Shown here: positions 47,610 through 56,320 of the stretch, one piece after another
Layout: each line of letters begins with the position of its first letter
Numbering within the stretch: the stretch's first letter is position 1
DNA from: Ignavibacteria bacterium
GTDB taxonomy: Bacteria; Bacteroidota; Ignavibacteria; Kapaibacteriales; Kapaibacteriaceae
DNA: 64,000 nucleotides
Direction: 5' to 3'
NCBI GenBank assembly: GCA_015709655.1
Contig: CP054181.1
Coordinates: forward strand, 919,262 to 983,261
Position numbers and translations under genes: made by a program
Notes under the pieces: model-generated
What the model was told of the DNA's origin: nothing
The model's input: only the letters and a program-made list of their open reading frames with translations
Database searches by the model: none

Positions 47610-48335
47610 ATGACATCAAGCAGAACACACCACCAAGAGAAAACGCTAAACTGCGATAAGTGCGGCGGTATGCATGATTCTATCTTCTGTGCAATGGGCA
47701 AGTTGGATCTTGGAATCCTTGCCGAGAATAAAACTATGCTTCACTTTAAAAAGGGGCAGGTGATCTTTCATCAGAACACTCACCCCCAGGGGCTGTACTG
47801 CGTGCACTCGGGCAAGGTTGTTATTCACTCCTACAACGACAACGGACGTAATCAGATTTTACGACTGGCCAAATGCGGAAGTATCCTGGGCTACCGAGCC
47901 TTATTTACCAACGAGCGCTACCATGTTTCGGCCACCGCAATCGAGGACTCCACGGTATGCTATTTCCCTCAGTCGGCATACCAGGAACATATTATTTCGA
48001 ATCATTCAGTGGCAATTGAAATTATCAAATTGCTGTCGGCTGACCTAAAAACAGCCGAGTTGAAAGCCATGAGCATGGTTCATAAACAGGTGCGCGAGCG
48101 GATCGCAGAAACCCTGATTGTATTGCGCGACTTTTTTGGAACCGAAGAAAATAACGTCACCTTAAACACCATCCTGTCCCGGGAAAACATTGCCGACATT
48201 GCCGGTGCAACTACCGAAACCACCATTCGGGTTCTCTCGGATTTCCAGAAGGCAGGGATTATAGAGCTAGCAGGGAAGAGTATCGGTATTCTTAACGTTA
48301 AAGAGTTGCTCAGGATTGCCAACCTTCCAGAGTAA
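47610..48335 (+). CDS. Fnr-like Crp-family regulator with candidate iron-sulfur cysteines
   Basis: 241 aa. N-terminal cysteines 15, 18 and 27 (CDKC, then SIFC) plus Cys117 in EDSTVCYFP correspond to the four 4Fe-4S ligands of E. coli Fnr (the last aligns with Cys122 in SMVCEIP), though the third spacing is C-x8-C rather than C-x5-C. Residues ~40-130 are the cyclic-nucleotide-like barrel, ~135-165 the dimer helix, ~185-235 the winged helix-turn-helix. The recognition helix reads GATTETTIRVL: the Glu and Arg of Fnr's ETISR are kept, its Ser is replaced by Ile. It is convergent to the nar operon and very probably its oxygen-responsive activator. Confidence 0.9.
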   Translation: MTSSRTHHQEKTLNCDKCGGMHDSIFCAMGKLDLGILAENKTMLHFKKGQVIFHQNTHPQGLYCVHSGKVVIHSYNDNGRNQILRLAKCGSILGYRALFTNERYHVSATAIEDSTVCYFPQSAYQEHIISNHSVAIEIIKLLSADLKTAELKAMSMVHKQVRERIAETLIVLRDFFGTEENNVTLNTILSRENIADIAGATTETTIRVLSDFQKAGIIELAGKSIGILNVKELLRIANLPE

Positions 48336-48336
48336 C

Positions 48337-48394
48337 AAAAAAAAAAGCGTTTGCCGTATTCCTCGAGTAAAACTCGTGAAACAACAGCAAACGC
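48337..48394 (-). terminator. Rho-independent terminator of the nar operon
   Basis: Read on the minus strand, GCGTTTGC (48394-48387) pairs with GCAAACGC (48354-48347) and is followed by ten T residues (48346-48337). A small inner hairpin (CGAG-TAAAA-CTCG, 48364-48376) fills the loop. It lies 34 bp past the narI stop. The same stem could also act weakly for the convergent regulator gene. Confidence 0.85.
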
Positions 48395-48427
48395 CACACA
48401 CCAAAAGTACAGTTTAGAACTGCCGAA

Positions 48428-49153
48428 TTAATTGTTTGTTGCCTTCTTCCCTGCTGAGTGCGCGCGCGACACCCGAATCTCACGCCGGTTCCAGTTCCAA
48501 ATCACTTGCTGGTAACCGCGCCAGAGATAATCCAACGGATAAACCAGGAAGTGCATGAACCGCGTAAACGGGATAATGCCGATTAGGCAAAATGCCGATA
48601 CAACGTGGATTTTTAGTGACAGTGAAGTAACCCCGGCAATACCCTCGATTTGTGGGTCGAAAACAAAAATCGATCGCAGATATGGCGTTAAAAACGCGGC
48701 AAACCACGAGGATCCCCACCTGTCGAAGTAGGCAACAAGAACACCGGTTACCAACTGAGTCAGGAGAATAATGTACACCACAATGTCCATGGGACTCGTT
48801 ACCACATGTAACCTTCGTGTAGTAATTCTCCGATAGATTAGCAGCAACAATCCAATTAAAGATGCTAATCCGAATGAAAAAGCCGAAACTTCAAGAATGA
48901 TTAACCGTACCGGATCACCATTCCATGCCAGGACGGTTTTGGGAATCAGGAACGCCGTGAGGTGTCCGAAGAATACTATCATCAGACCCCAGTGAAACGG
49001 CTGGCTTGCCCAAAACAGTTCACGTCCTTCTAAAAATTGCGACGATATAGACGATACGCTGAACCCTTTTCTGCGATAGCGATAGATAGACCCTATAAGG
49101 AAAACAGCCAACGATACGTATGGCAAAACTGCGAATAACAGGTAGTTTGTCAT
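48428..49153 (-). CDS. narI: Respiratory nitrate reductase gamma subunit (cytochrome b)
   Basis: 241 aa integral membrane protein with five hydrophobic segments. It oxidises quinol at the membrane and passes electrons through two b hemes to NarH. The four heme-ligand histidines are in place: His54 and His64 (QPFHWGLMIVFFGHLTAF), His183 and His201 (SLKIHVVSAF, TRFMHFLVYP), matching E. coli NarI 56/66/187/205. Last gene of the operon, 2 bp after narJ and followed by a strong terminator. Confidence 0.95.
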   Translation of the reverse strand: MTNYLLFAVLPYVSLAVFLIGSIYRYRRKGFSVSSISSQFLEGRELFWASQPFHWGLMIVFFGHLTAFLIPKTVLAWNGDPVRLIILEVSAFSFGLASLIGLLLLIYRRITTRRLHVVTSPMDIVVYIILLTQLVTGVLVAYFDRWGSSWFAAFLTPYLRSIFVFDPQIEGIAGVTSLSLKIHVVSAFCLIGIIPFTRFMHFLVYPLDYLWRGYQQVIWNWNRREIRVSRAHSAGKKATNN

Positions 49154-49155
49154 AG

Positions 49156-49863
49156 TTAATCAAGTTTATAATTAGTGGCTATGGTATGCACTTCGGCGTT
49201 AATGCTGTTCTTTCCAAAAAACGCTTTGTGATGCTGACTTGTTAAAATCTCTTCATTACTGAGCGGAGCCGGAGCTTCGGCAAAATCTTCCCTAAGCACA
49301 CAAAGCAGCGACTCGAACACATTCCGGTACACGTTGCCCTGATTAAGCTCTTCCTGAATGATTGCATTGTGAAGTTTGCGCATCACCCGTATCTTTAGCT
49401 CAACTCTTGCCTGCGCAAACTCACCAATCATTTTTTCAACAGCAGGAATCACGATTTGTCCGGTTAGCTCATTCAAAAACACCTGGTTATGATGCTTGGT
49501 CAGTAAAACAAGTACGTTGCTGATATTGTCCGGCAAGTCGGTGCCACAGTCATTGTTAATCATAAGCTGCTCGTTCTGCATGTGTAGCAGAAAAGCACCC
49601 CGCTTGTAATCCTCACCAAATATCACGTACCCAAGGTCAAGATAACAGACCGGTTGAACATCGAACGTTTTAGTGTAGAGTTCTTCCCAGGCATCAGAAT
49701 CATGTTCACGGATATAATCAACAAAGGGGCTTAGCATCTGCGCCGCTTCCGGATAGACGTCCTGCAACACCTTGCTTGTTGACTCTACAAGCTCCCTGTA
49801 GTTATCCTGAGGATATCGCAGTAGATCAGCAAACAGATAATATAATTCTGTATTTTTCATCAT
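49156..49863 (-). CDS. narJ: Nitrate reductase assembly chaperone
   Basis: 235 aa, all-helical TorD/NarJ family protein needed for insertion of the molybdenum cofactor into NarG before membrane docking. The N-terminus (LYYLFADLLRYPQDNYRELV) and the core YTKTFDVQPVCYLDLGYVIFGEDYKRG are diagnostic of NarJ. Its start overlaps the narH stop by one base (TAATG), and it ends 2 bp before narI, so translation is coupled along the operon. Confidence 0.94.
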   Translation of the reverse strand: MMKNTELYYLFADLLRYPQDNYRELVESTSKVLQDVYPEAAQMLSPFVDYIREHDSDAWEELYTKTFDVQPVCYLDLGYVIFGEDYKRGAFLLHMQNEQLMINNDCGTDLPDNISNVLVLLTKHHNQVFLNELTGQIVIPAVEKMIGEFAQARVELKIRVMRKLHNAIIQEELNQGNVYRNVFESLLCVLREDFAEAPAPLSNEEILTSQHHKAFFGKNSINAEVHTIATNYKLD

Positions 49864-51353
49864 TACAGTCCTCGTGCAGGACGTTCCTTGAAGCCAAATC
49901 CCGTGTTGCCTTTCACATCGGCAGTGCTCTCGAGCATTTCGATGGATTCTTCGCGGTGAGCCGGCGGAATTACAAAGCGCTCGTCAAACGTAGCCAGCGA
50001 TGTTAAACGATAGATAGCATCGGCGGTTTCGGCATCAATACCGGTTTCCTGCATGGCTGTTGTGATTTCAGCCGATTCCAGATCGCCCACGGTTACACCT
50101 CTGCGGTGCAGCCGTACAGCCATCAGCCGTTTCATCACTTCGAAAACAGTGTCGGTATTACCGGCTGAGAATAGCGAGGCAAGGTATTGCATCGGCAAGC
50201 GGTTCTTGTCAACACCGTTCCACAGCGATTTACTGGTGGAGTCATAGACACCTTCGTTTACGGTAGCCATGGTTGGCAGAAGGGCGGGTACATAGAACAG
50301 ATTGGGAAGCGTCCGAAACTCCGGGTGCAGTGGCAGTGCCAGGTTCCAGACCTTCACGAATTTATATACTGGTGACTTCTGGGCTGCTTCAATTGTTGAA
50401 TCGGCAATACCGTTTAATCTGGCTTGTTCAATGACTTCAGGGTCGAATGGGTCAAGATAGATGTCAAGCTGTGCATCCACCAACTGGTCGTCGGGTGCTG
50501 ATGCAGCACTTTGAATCTTATCAGCATCGTACAGCATCACACCCAGATACCTGATCCGGCCAACACATGAATGGAAACATGCAGGGGCCTGACCCGACTC
50601 AAGGCGGGGATAGCACAGTACGCACTTTTCAGATTTACCGGTGTGCCAGTTATAGTAACTTTTTTTATACGGACATGCCGTAACGCACATCCGCCATGCA
50701 CGACAACGTTCCTGGTTGATAAGAACTACACCGTCCTCACCGCGTTTGTAGATTGCGCCGGACGGACAGGATGCCACGCACGCCGGATTTAAGCAGTGAT
50801 TACAGATTCTGGGCAGATAGTGGAACGTCATCCGCTCCAGCTGGAACATAGCCTCCTGCTCAGCAGGTGTTAATTGCTGCAGATTAACGTCCTGACGTGC
50901 ATAATCGGGTGAACCGCCAAGGTCGTCATCCCAGTTCGGACCCGACTGAACATCGATATGGTCACCGGTAACCAGCGAAACCGGCCGTGCTGTAGGCTGG
51001 TCATCGCCTTCGGGAGCATCAAACAGGTCTTGATACTTATAGGTCCATGGTTCATAATAGTCTTCCAGCACCGGCAGGTGGGGGTTATGGAAGATATTTT
51101 TAAGCCCCTTAAATTTCCCTGCCCCTTTCAGCGAAACAGAGTCGCCATTCTTCTCCCAACCACCTTTATAAATTTCCTGATCTTCCCATTTTGTCGGGTA
51201 GCCGGTACCTGGTTTGGTTTCAACGTTATTCCACCACATGTATTCTGCACCCTTACGGTCAGTCCAGATATTCTTACATGCAATAGAGCATGTGTGGCAC
51301 CCGATACATTTGTCCAGGTGAAAAACCATTGCGATTTGCGAGCGAACATCCAT
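49863..51353 (-). CDS. narH: Respiratory nitrate reductase beta subunit (iron-sulfur)
   Basis: 496 aa. Four cysteine groups carry the clusters: CIGCHTCSIACK near residue 16, CNHCLNPACVASC near 185, CRAWRMCVTACPY near 217, and CVLCYPRLESG then CFHSC. In the third group Trp takes the place of one Cys, as in E. coli NarH, giving a 3Fe-4S cluster. It relays electrons from NarI hemes to NarG on the cytoplasmic face. 19 bp separate it from narG. Confidence 0.96.
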   Translation of the reverse strand: MDVRSQIAMVFHLDKCIGCHTCSIACKNIWTDRKGAEYMWWNNVETKPGTGYPTKWEDQEIYKGGWEKNGDSVSLKGAGKFKGLKNIFHNPHLPVLEDYYEPWTYKYQDLFDAPEGDDQPTARPVSLVTGDHIDVQSGPNWDDDLGGSPDYARQDVNLQQLTPAEQEAMFQLERMTFHYLPRICNHCLNPACVASCPSGAIYKRGEDGVVLINQERCRAWRMCVTACPYKKSYYNWHTGKSEKCVLCYPRLESGQAPACFHSCVGRIRYLGVMLYDADKIQSAASAPDDQLVDAQLDIYLDPFDPEVIEQARLNGIADSTIEAAQKSPVYKFVKVWNLALPLHPEFRTLPNLFYVPALLPTMATVNEGVYDSTSKSLWNGVDKNRLPMQYLASLFSAGNTDTVFEVMKRLMAVRLHRRGVTVGDLESAEITTAMQETGIDAETADAIYRLTSLATFDERFVIPPAHREESIEMLESTADVKGNTGFGFKERPARGL

Positions 51354-51372
51354 AGTATAATCTCTGGTATAA

Positions 51373-54300
51373 TTAAAATTCTACTCTATCCATTTTGCGA
51401 ACTAAGACGTGTGTGTCGCGGTTGGCTCCAACCGGACCCCAGTAGTTAAAGTGGTACGAGAACTGACCGTAGCCACCAGTCATCAGGTTTGGCTTCAGGT
51501 GAACACGGGTGAAGCTGTTGTGTCCGCCTGCCCTGCGATTACCGCGCATCTGAGATTTGGGGACTGTGTATGTCCGTTCGGGTGAGTGATATACGATGCA
51601 GACTCCCTTTGGTATCCGGGCGCTTACGCAGGCACGCGTACAATACACGCCGTGGTCATTGTACACTTCTACCCAGTCGTTGTCCTTGACTCCAATGGCT
51701 TCGGCATCTTCTTCGCTCATCCAGCAGGGTTCAATGCCGCGCGATAAGGTAAGCATGCGCAGTGTATCACCGTAGGTTGAGTGGATATGCCACTTGCCGT
51801 GGGGTGTGAGCACGTTCAGCATTCGTGCCTTCCCATCGTTCACAGTTTTGCGGATATCGCCATACACCTGTGGTGTCGGCGATGGTTTATACGTAGTGAA
51901 GTGTTCGCCGAAGGCAATGTACCCTTCGTGATCCATGTAGGTGTGCTGCCGGCCTGTAATTGTACGCCACGGCACCAGGCGCTCAACATTGTACGAATAG
52001 GCGCAGTAGGCTCGACCGTCATTCATCAGACCTGACCACAGCGGCGAGGTATTATACCGGCGTGGCTGGGCTTGCAAGTCCTTATAGTCAATGCGTACGT
52101 CCTTACTTCCCTCTCCGAGATCGGCAAGAACAACACCGGTTTTCTTCTCCATGTTCTTGTAGGCACGGTCATTAAGCTTTCCGTTGGTCAGGGTAGACAA
52201 GGTAAGGACGGCGTTAACCGCTTCCACGTCTTCCTTCACCGATGGGTACTCAACACCATTTACTTTCTGCACGTGACGTTTGTCATGCAGCATTTCGTTG
52301 TACACATCATCAGCCATAAACGAAACACCGTGTGCGCCCAACGCATTCGTTTTGATATTCGGCCCTAACGATATGTACTTATTGTAAATCTGCGTATAAT
52401 CCCGTTCTACAAATACCAGCTTGTGCATGGTTTGTCCCGGTATCGGTTCGCACTCACCCTTACCCCAGTCGCGAATCGACGGTTGGGTAATTTCATCTGC
52501 CGAGTCGTGTGACAGTGCAGCATTGATGACGTCCTTCACCGGCTTGGGCAGGTAGGCCGGGGCAAGCTCGCTCACCTTCTTGGCAAGGGCCTGGAAAATC
52601 TGCCAGTCGGTTTTTGATTCCCAGACCGGAGCAACGGCTGCCGACAGCGGGTGAATGAACGAGTGCATGTCTGTAGAATTCAGGTCGGCCTTCTCGTACC
52701 AAGATGCCGTAGGCAGAACAATATCCGAGTACAGTGCCGAGGTGTCCATCCGGAAGTTAATGTCAACCACCAGATCCATTTTACCCTTAGGAGCCTCGCG
52801 CCAGATGATTTCATGTACGTGGGGCTTGGCAACTTCGTCGGCAATCTTGTTGTTGTGAGTTCCAAGATAGTGGTCCAGCATGTATTCATGCCCCTTGGCG
52901 CTGGACATTAGAGCATTACCACGCCAGATAAACCAGTTGCGCGGGAAATTAATTTCATTATCAGGGTCGGCTACTGAGTATTGTAACTCTTTTGATTTTA
53001 ATTTTTCAACAATGTATGTCCGGATCTCGTCATCAGTTTTTGCACCGGAAGCCACAGCATCGTTTACAACATCCAGGTTGCTCTTGTTATACTGCGGGTA
53101 GAAGGGCATCCAGCCGTTTCGTACCGACATTACCGTCCAGTCCGCAGAGTGCATACTTGAGTATTTGTTATCCTTCGGAACGCTGTTATAGTCCATCTGG
53201 TTATTGTCATATCTCCACTGGTCGGAGTTGATATAGTGCCAGATAGGGGCTTGCTGCAGTCGGTTCCCGGCAATCCAGTCCTTTGCAGCCATAATGGTTC
53301 CCCATGAATCCACCGGTGCAAGTTTTTCCTGACCAACGTAGTGGTTCATACCGCCACCATTAACACCGTTGCAGCCCGTAAGCAGTTGCGTCATAATTGC
53401 TGCGCGGTACATCAGGTTGCCATGGAACCAGTGGTTAATTGCGGCACCGACAATCACCATGCACTTGCCCTTGGTAACCTCGGCTGTTCCGCCCCACTCG
53501 CGGGCGAACTTTATCACGGTATCCCGACCGACGCCGGTAAAGATTTCCTGCCATGCCGGCGTATAGGCGTGCTTTTCGTCGTTGTACGAAGCCGGGTAAT
53601 CACCTGCAAGCCCCCTGCCAACGCCGTAATGTCCCATCGTTACATCATAAATCGTTGCAACCGGAATTTTCCCATTCAACGTTTCGATGAATTTAACCGG
53701 GACGCCACGCAGTGCCGTTTTATCAAGCCCGTACTCAATGAACTCAACCTGATACACATCATCGCTATGATCCAGTAATGACAGGGTTGGTTCGTACGGT
53801 GTATTATCAACAAAGTCTTCAAATTTCAGATTCCAGTTTCCGGCTTTTTCCTTAGCCCACCGGCTTCCCATCGTACCTTTCGGGCATACCAGGTTGCCGG
53901 ACTTTGCGTCGATATTTAACAGTTGCCAGTCACCGTTTTCCACGCCTGCATACTTGGCAATGCCATTGGCACGCACCAGGCGTCCGGCTCTGTAGTGATT
54001 ACCGTGTTTTTCCAGTTCAACCAGGAATGGTAAATCCGTATATCGTTTGATATAATCCATGAAATACGGAACTTGTTTGTCAACGTGATATTCTTTCAGG
54101 ATCACGTGGGTTACAGCCATCCAGAACGCACCGTCGGAACCGGCATGACACGGGATCCATTGGTCAGCGTGTTTGGCAACCATGCTGAAGTCGGGTGACA
54201 TCACCACGGTTTTTGTTCCGTTATGCTTGGATTCGGAGAAAAAGTGGATGTCGGGGGTCCGCGTCATTCCAAGGTTGGCACCCATCGACACGCAGAACTT

Positions 54301-54993
54301 TGAATTGTACCAGTCTGCGCTTTCGCACACGTCGGTTTGCTCACCCCATACTTCGGGGAATGCATTGGGAAGGTCACAGTACCAATCGTAGAAGCTAAGG
54401 TTTACGCCCCCCATCAACTGCAGGTAGCGGGCGCCGGCTGCATAGCTCAGCATGGACATGGCAGGAATCGGTGAAAAACCGATAATCCTGTCGGGACCGT
54501 ACTTCTTTACAGTATAAATGTTGGCAGCGGCAATCAGTTCAAGTACTTCATCCCACTTGGCACGCCTGAACCCGCCCTTACCGCGAGCCCACTGATAGCG
54601 CCGGCGTTTTTCGGGATCGTTCTGCAGGTTTTCCCATGCTTTCACCGGATCGCCGTTGGCTAATTTCTTTTCAACATTGAACAGCTCCATCAGAGCACCG
54701 CGGATCAGCGGATACTTTACTCGAATCGGACTGTACAGATACCATGAATACGAAATACCACGCTGGCATCCGCGGGGTTCGTACGGTGGCAACGTGTTTT
54801 CGAGCAACGGATAGTCCAATGCCTGTGTTTCCCAGACCACAATACCATCTTTCACGTGAATATTCCACGAACAGCCCCCGGTACAGTTCACACCGTGGGT
54901 GCTGCGAATAACTTTATCGTACTGCCATCTGTTACGGTAAAACTCTTCCCATTTACGGGTCTTGGGCGAAACAATATCTTCTATCCAGCTCAT
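51373..54993 (-). CDS. narG: Respiratory nitrate reductase alpha subunit (molybdenum catalytic)
   Basis: 1206 aa DMSO-reductase-family enzyme reducing nitrate to nitrite at a bis-MGD molybdenum centre. The N-terminus has the FS0 cluster motif [11 protein letters not shown] with a further Cys in [18 protein letters not shown], identical in layout to E. coli NarG (His plus three Cys). The molybdenum-ligand Asp is in [16 protein letters not shown]. No Tat signal is present, so this is the cytoplasm-facing Nar type. Length is normal for the family. It follows the diheme cytochrome gene by 30 bp. Confidence 0.97.
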   Translation of the reverse strand: MSWIEDIVSPKTRKWEEFYRNRWQYDKVIRSTHGVNCTGGCSWNIHVKDGIVVWETQALDYPLLENTLPPYEPRGCQRGISYSWYLYSPIRVKYPLIRGALMELFNVEKKLANGDPVKAWENLQNDPEKRRRYQWARGKGGFRRAKWDEVLELIAAANIYTVKKYGPDRIIGFSPIPAMSMLSYAAGARYLQLMGGVNLSFYDWYCDLPNAFPEVWGEQTDVCESADWYNSKFCVSMGANLGMTRTPDIHFFSESKHNGTKTVVMSPDFSMVAKHADQWIPCHAGSDGAFWMAVTHVILKEYHVDKQVPYFMDYIKRYTDLPFLVELEKHGNHYRAGRLVRANGIAKYAGVENGDWQLLNIDAKSGNLVCPKGTMGSRWAKEKAGNWNLKFEDFVDNTPYEPTLSLLDHSDDVYQVEFIEYGLDKTALRGVPVKFIETLNGKIPVATIYDVTMGHYGVGRGLAGDYPASYNDEKHAYTPAWQEIFTGVGRDTVIKFAREWGGTAEVTKGKCMVIVGAAINHWFHGNLMYRAAIMTQLLTGCNGVNGGGMNHYVGQEKLAPVDSWGTIMAAKDWIAGNRLQQAPIWHYINSDQWRYDNNQMDYNSVPKDNKYSSMHSADWTVMSVRNGWMPFYPQYNKSNLDVVNDAVASGAKTDDEIRTYIVEKLKSKELQYSVADPDNEINFPRNWFIWRGNALMSSAKGHEYMLDHYLGTHNNKIADEVAKPHVHEIIWREAPKGKMDLVVDINFRMDTSALYSDIVLPTASWYEKADLNSTDMHSFIHPLSAAVAPVWESKTDWQIFQALAKKVSELAPAYLPKPVKDVINAALSHDSADEITQPSIRDWGKGECEPIPGQTMHKLVFVERDYTQIYNKYISLGPNIKTNALGAHGVSFMADDVYNEMLHDKRHVQKVNGVEYPSVKEDVEAVNAVLTLSTLTNGKLNDRAYKNMEKKTGVVLADLGEGSKDVRIDYKDLQAQPRRYNTSPLWSGLMNDGRAYCAYSYNVERLVPWRTITGRQHTYMDHEGYIAFGEHFTTYKPSPTPQVYGDIRKTVNDGKARMLNVLTPHGKWHIHSTYGDTLRMLTLSRGIEPCWMSEEDAEAIGVKDNDWVEVYNDHGVYCTRACVSARIPKGVCIVYHSPERTYTVPKSQMRGNRRAGGHNSFTRVHLKPNLMTGGYGQFSYHFNYWGPVGANRDTHVLVRKMDRVEF

Positions 54994-55023
54994 AATGCCT
55001 CACATTATCAGATTTAGGTTATT

Positions 55024-55878
55024 CTATATGGATTTAATTTGTCGGTTAAAGATGTCGGCCTTTACTGAGAATCGCTTTCTTTTAAACCAAATCACGAGTA
55101 TCAACAAAAACACACAGCACACACCGATTCCACCACCCATGAGCAGAGGATTAAACGATGCAGCTTGCTGTTTTGCGCTTTGATCGCTGACCGTACGGAG
55201 GAATGCAATCAGATCAGCAATTTCCTGTTCAGTAAGCGGATGATCTGTATAGGTCTGGGCCATCGCCGGGAACGGCGGGGCACCTAAAATCCCTTTCAGT
55301 CCGGCGTCACCTCCCATGCGCTTGTACACTTCGGTAAGATCCTTAGCAAGAAGACCACCGGGGTGGACGTTTGCATAGTTAACGTTGTGGCATGACATAC
55401 AGGATGCGCCGCCATTAGCAAACCGATGCGAGCCCTCGAATAGCATCCGTCCGCGCTGAATCTGCTCCGGCGTAGCGTCATCGGATGCGTTGGCCACCGG
55501 GGCTCCGCCACCTTCGGCTGCTTCACCGCCCTTACTGCCAATGTAGGCGTAAATCGCAGTAATGTCGGCATCCGGTAGGTGCGACTGGTCAGGCATGATA
55601 AGCTCGCCAAATTCAGCAAAAATCGCCTTTGCATCGGCGTCACCGCTCGCAATCAGCGTCTGCGAACTCTTTGTCCACTTCATCAGCCATTCCGGAGAAC
55701 GCAGCGATGTGACGCCCTGCAGATCCGGGCCCACCAAACGTCCACCACCCACCGTATGGCAGGCACTGCAGTTGGTTTCGAAAAGCTCCTGACCGTTTTG
55801 AGCCATTAAAGGCACAGACAAGAACAGCAGCAGGCTGGCGATGATGGAACCGTGGTGTAAAACGCTATGCCGATTCAT
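55024..55878 (-). CDS. Membrane-anchored diheme cytochrome c of the nar operon (NarC-like)
   Basis: 284 aa. Signal peptide residues 1-26 (LLLFLSVPLMAQ). Two c-type heme sites: Cys37-Ser-Ala-Cys40-His41 and Cys160-Met-Ser-Cys163-His164. Between them is a Gly/Ala linker (GGEAAEGGGAPVAN). A single membrane helix near 243-265 (LLMGGGIGVCCVFLLILVIWF) and a basic tail anchor it with the hemes in the periplasm. As the first gene of the nar operon it resembles NarC of Thermus-type nitrate reductases, where a diheme cytochrome takes electrons from the complex. That role is inferred from position and layout. Confidence 0.88.
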   Translation of the reverse strand: MNRHSVLHHGSIIASLLLFLSVPLMAQNGQELFETNCSACHTVGGGRLVGPDLQGVTSLRSPEWLMKWTKSSQTLIASGDADAKAIFAEFGELIMPDQSHLPDADITAIYAYIGSKGGEAAEGGGAPVANASDDATPEQIQRGRMLFEGSHRFANGGASCMSCHNVNYANVHPGGLLAKDLTEVYKRMGGDAGLKGILGAPPFPAMAQTYTDHPLTEQEIADLIAFLRTVSDQSAKQQAASFNPLLMGGGIGVCCVFLLILVIWFKRKRFSVKADIFNRQIKSI

Positions 55879-55977
55879 GCTGCGGTCTCCTTACGATGGT
55901 TATATCCTACACACATAGTCACGTGGAATTAGTGTTGTACTACTCGTTTTATCCGTGTACAAAGTTGGAGCTCAGGA

Positions 55978-56026
55978 ATATCCTTTTATATGATGCACCT
56001 TATGGAATTTCATGATACAAATCATG
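55978..56026 (-). promoter_or_regulatory. Predicted Fnr-type class II promoter for the nar operon
   Basis: CATGATACAAATCATG (56011-56026) is a perfect palindrome, CATGAT-N4-ATCATG, sharing the TGAT-N4-ATCA core of Fnr sites. On the minus strand TATAAA (55990-55985) lies 31 bp from its centre, as expected when the activator is centred near -41.5. Predicted start near 55978, about 100 bp before the cytochrome gene. Confidence 0.65.
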
Positions 56027-56146
56027 TTTTTCAGGTAGTCATTTACCGTTTTGACAGGCATTCAAACCCGGACATCAAATCCGGTGGATACGGACCGGGC
56101 TCATGCTCACAACACGCTTCCATACGCAAATCAAACGGCTTCTAAA

Positions 56147-56196
56147 CATGATTTACATCATGAAATTAATTGATATCAACCGTTAATATTGAGGAA
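56147..56196 (+). promoter_or_regulatory. Predicted Fnr-type class II promoter for narK
   Basis: CATGATTTACATCATG (56147-56162) has the same CATGAT-N4-ATCATG arms as the nar-facing site. TAATAT (56184-56189) is centred exactly 32 bp downstream, the class II geometry. Predicted start near 56196. The palindrome TTGATATCAA at 56170-56179 lies between them. Confidence 0.65.
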
Positions 56197-56320
56197 TCAA
56201 CTGCTGATAGCGAGTTTTTTGTTTCGCCTGTTCAATGAGTATTTCCGGAGCTCCCCATCCGTGTTCCCGGACCTACGTCACGCACACAGTAGCGAAGATG
56301 TTTTCTGGAGACACACACCA

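Larger units (their letters stand above)
55879..56320. other. 442-bp divergent control region between nar operon and narK
   Basis: No gene. It contains two identical-arm palindromes (56011-56026 and 56147-56162) with a -10-like hexamer on the outer side of each, plus the palindrome TTGATATCAA at 56170-56179. Open reading through 56189-56320 in the narK frame is probably leader, because its only starts lie at or before the predicted transcription start. An AT-rich stretch fills 55915-56060. Confidence 0.7.

Noticed and set aside
56170-56179. TTGATATCAA as an Fnr site
   Set aside because: The half-sites TTGAT and ATCAA are directly joined with no 4-bp spacer, so it cannot bind an Fnr dimer in the usual way. 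It may serve another regulator.
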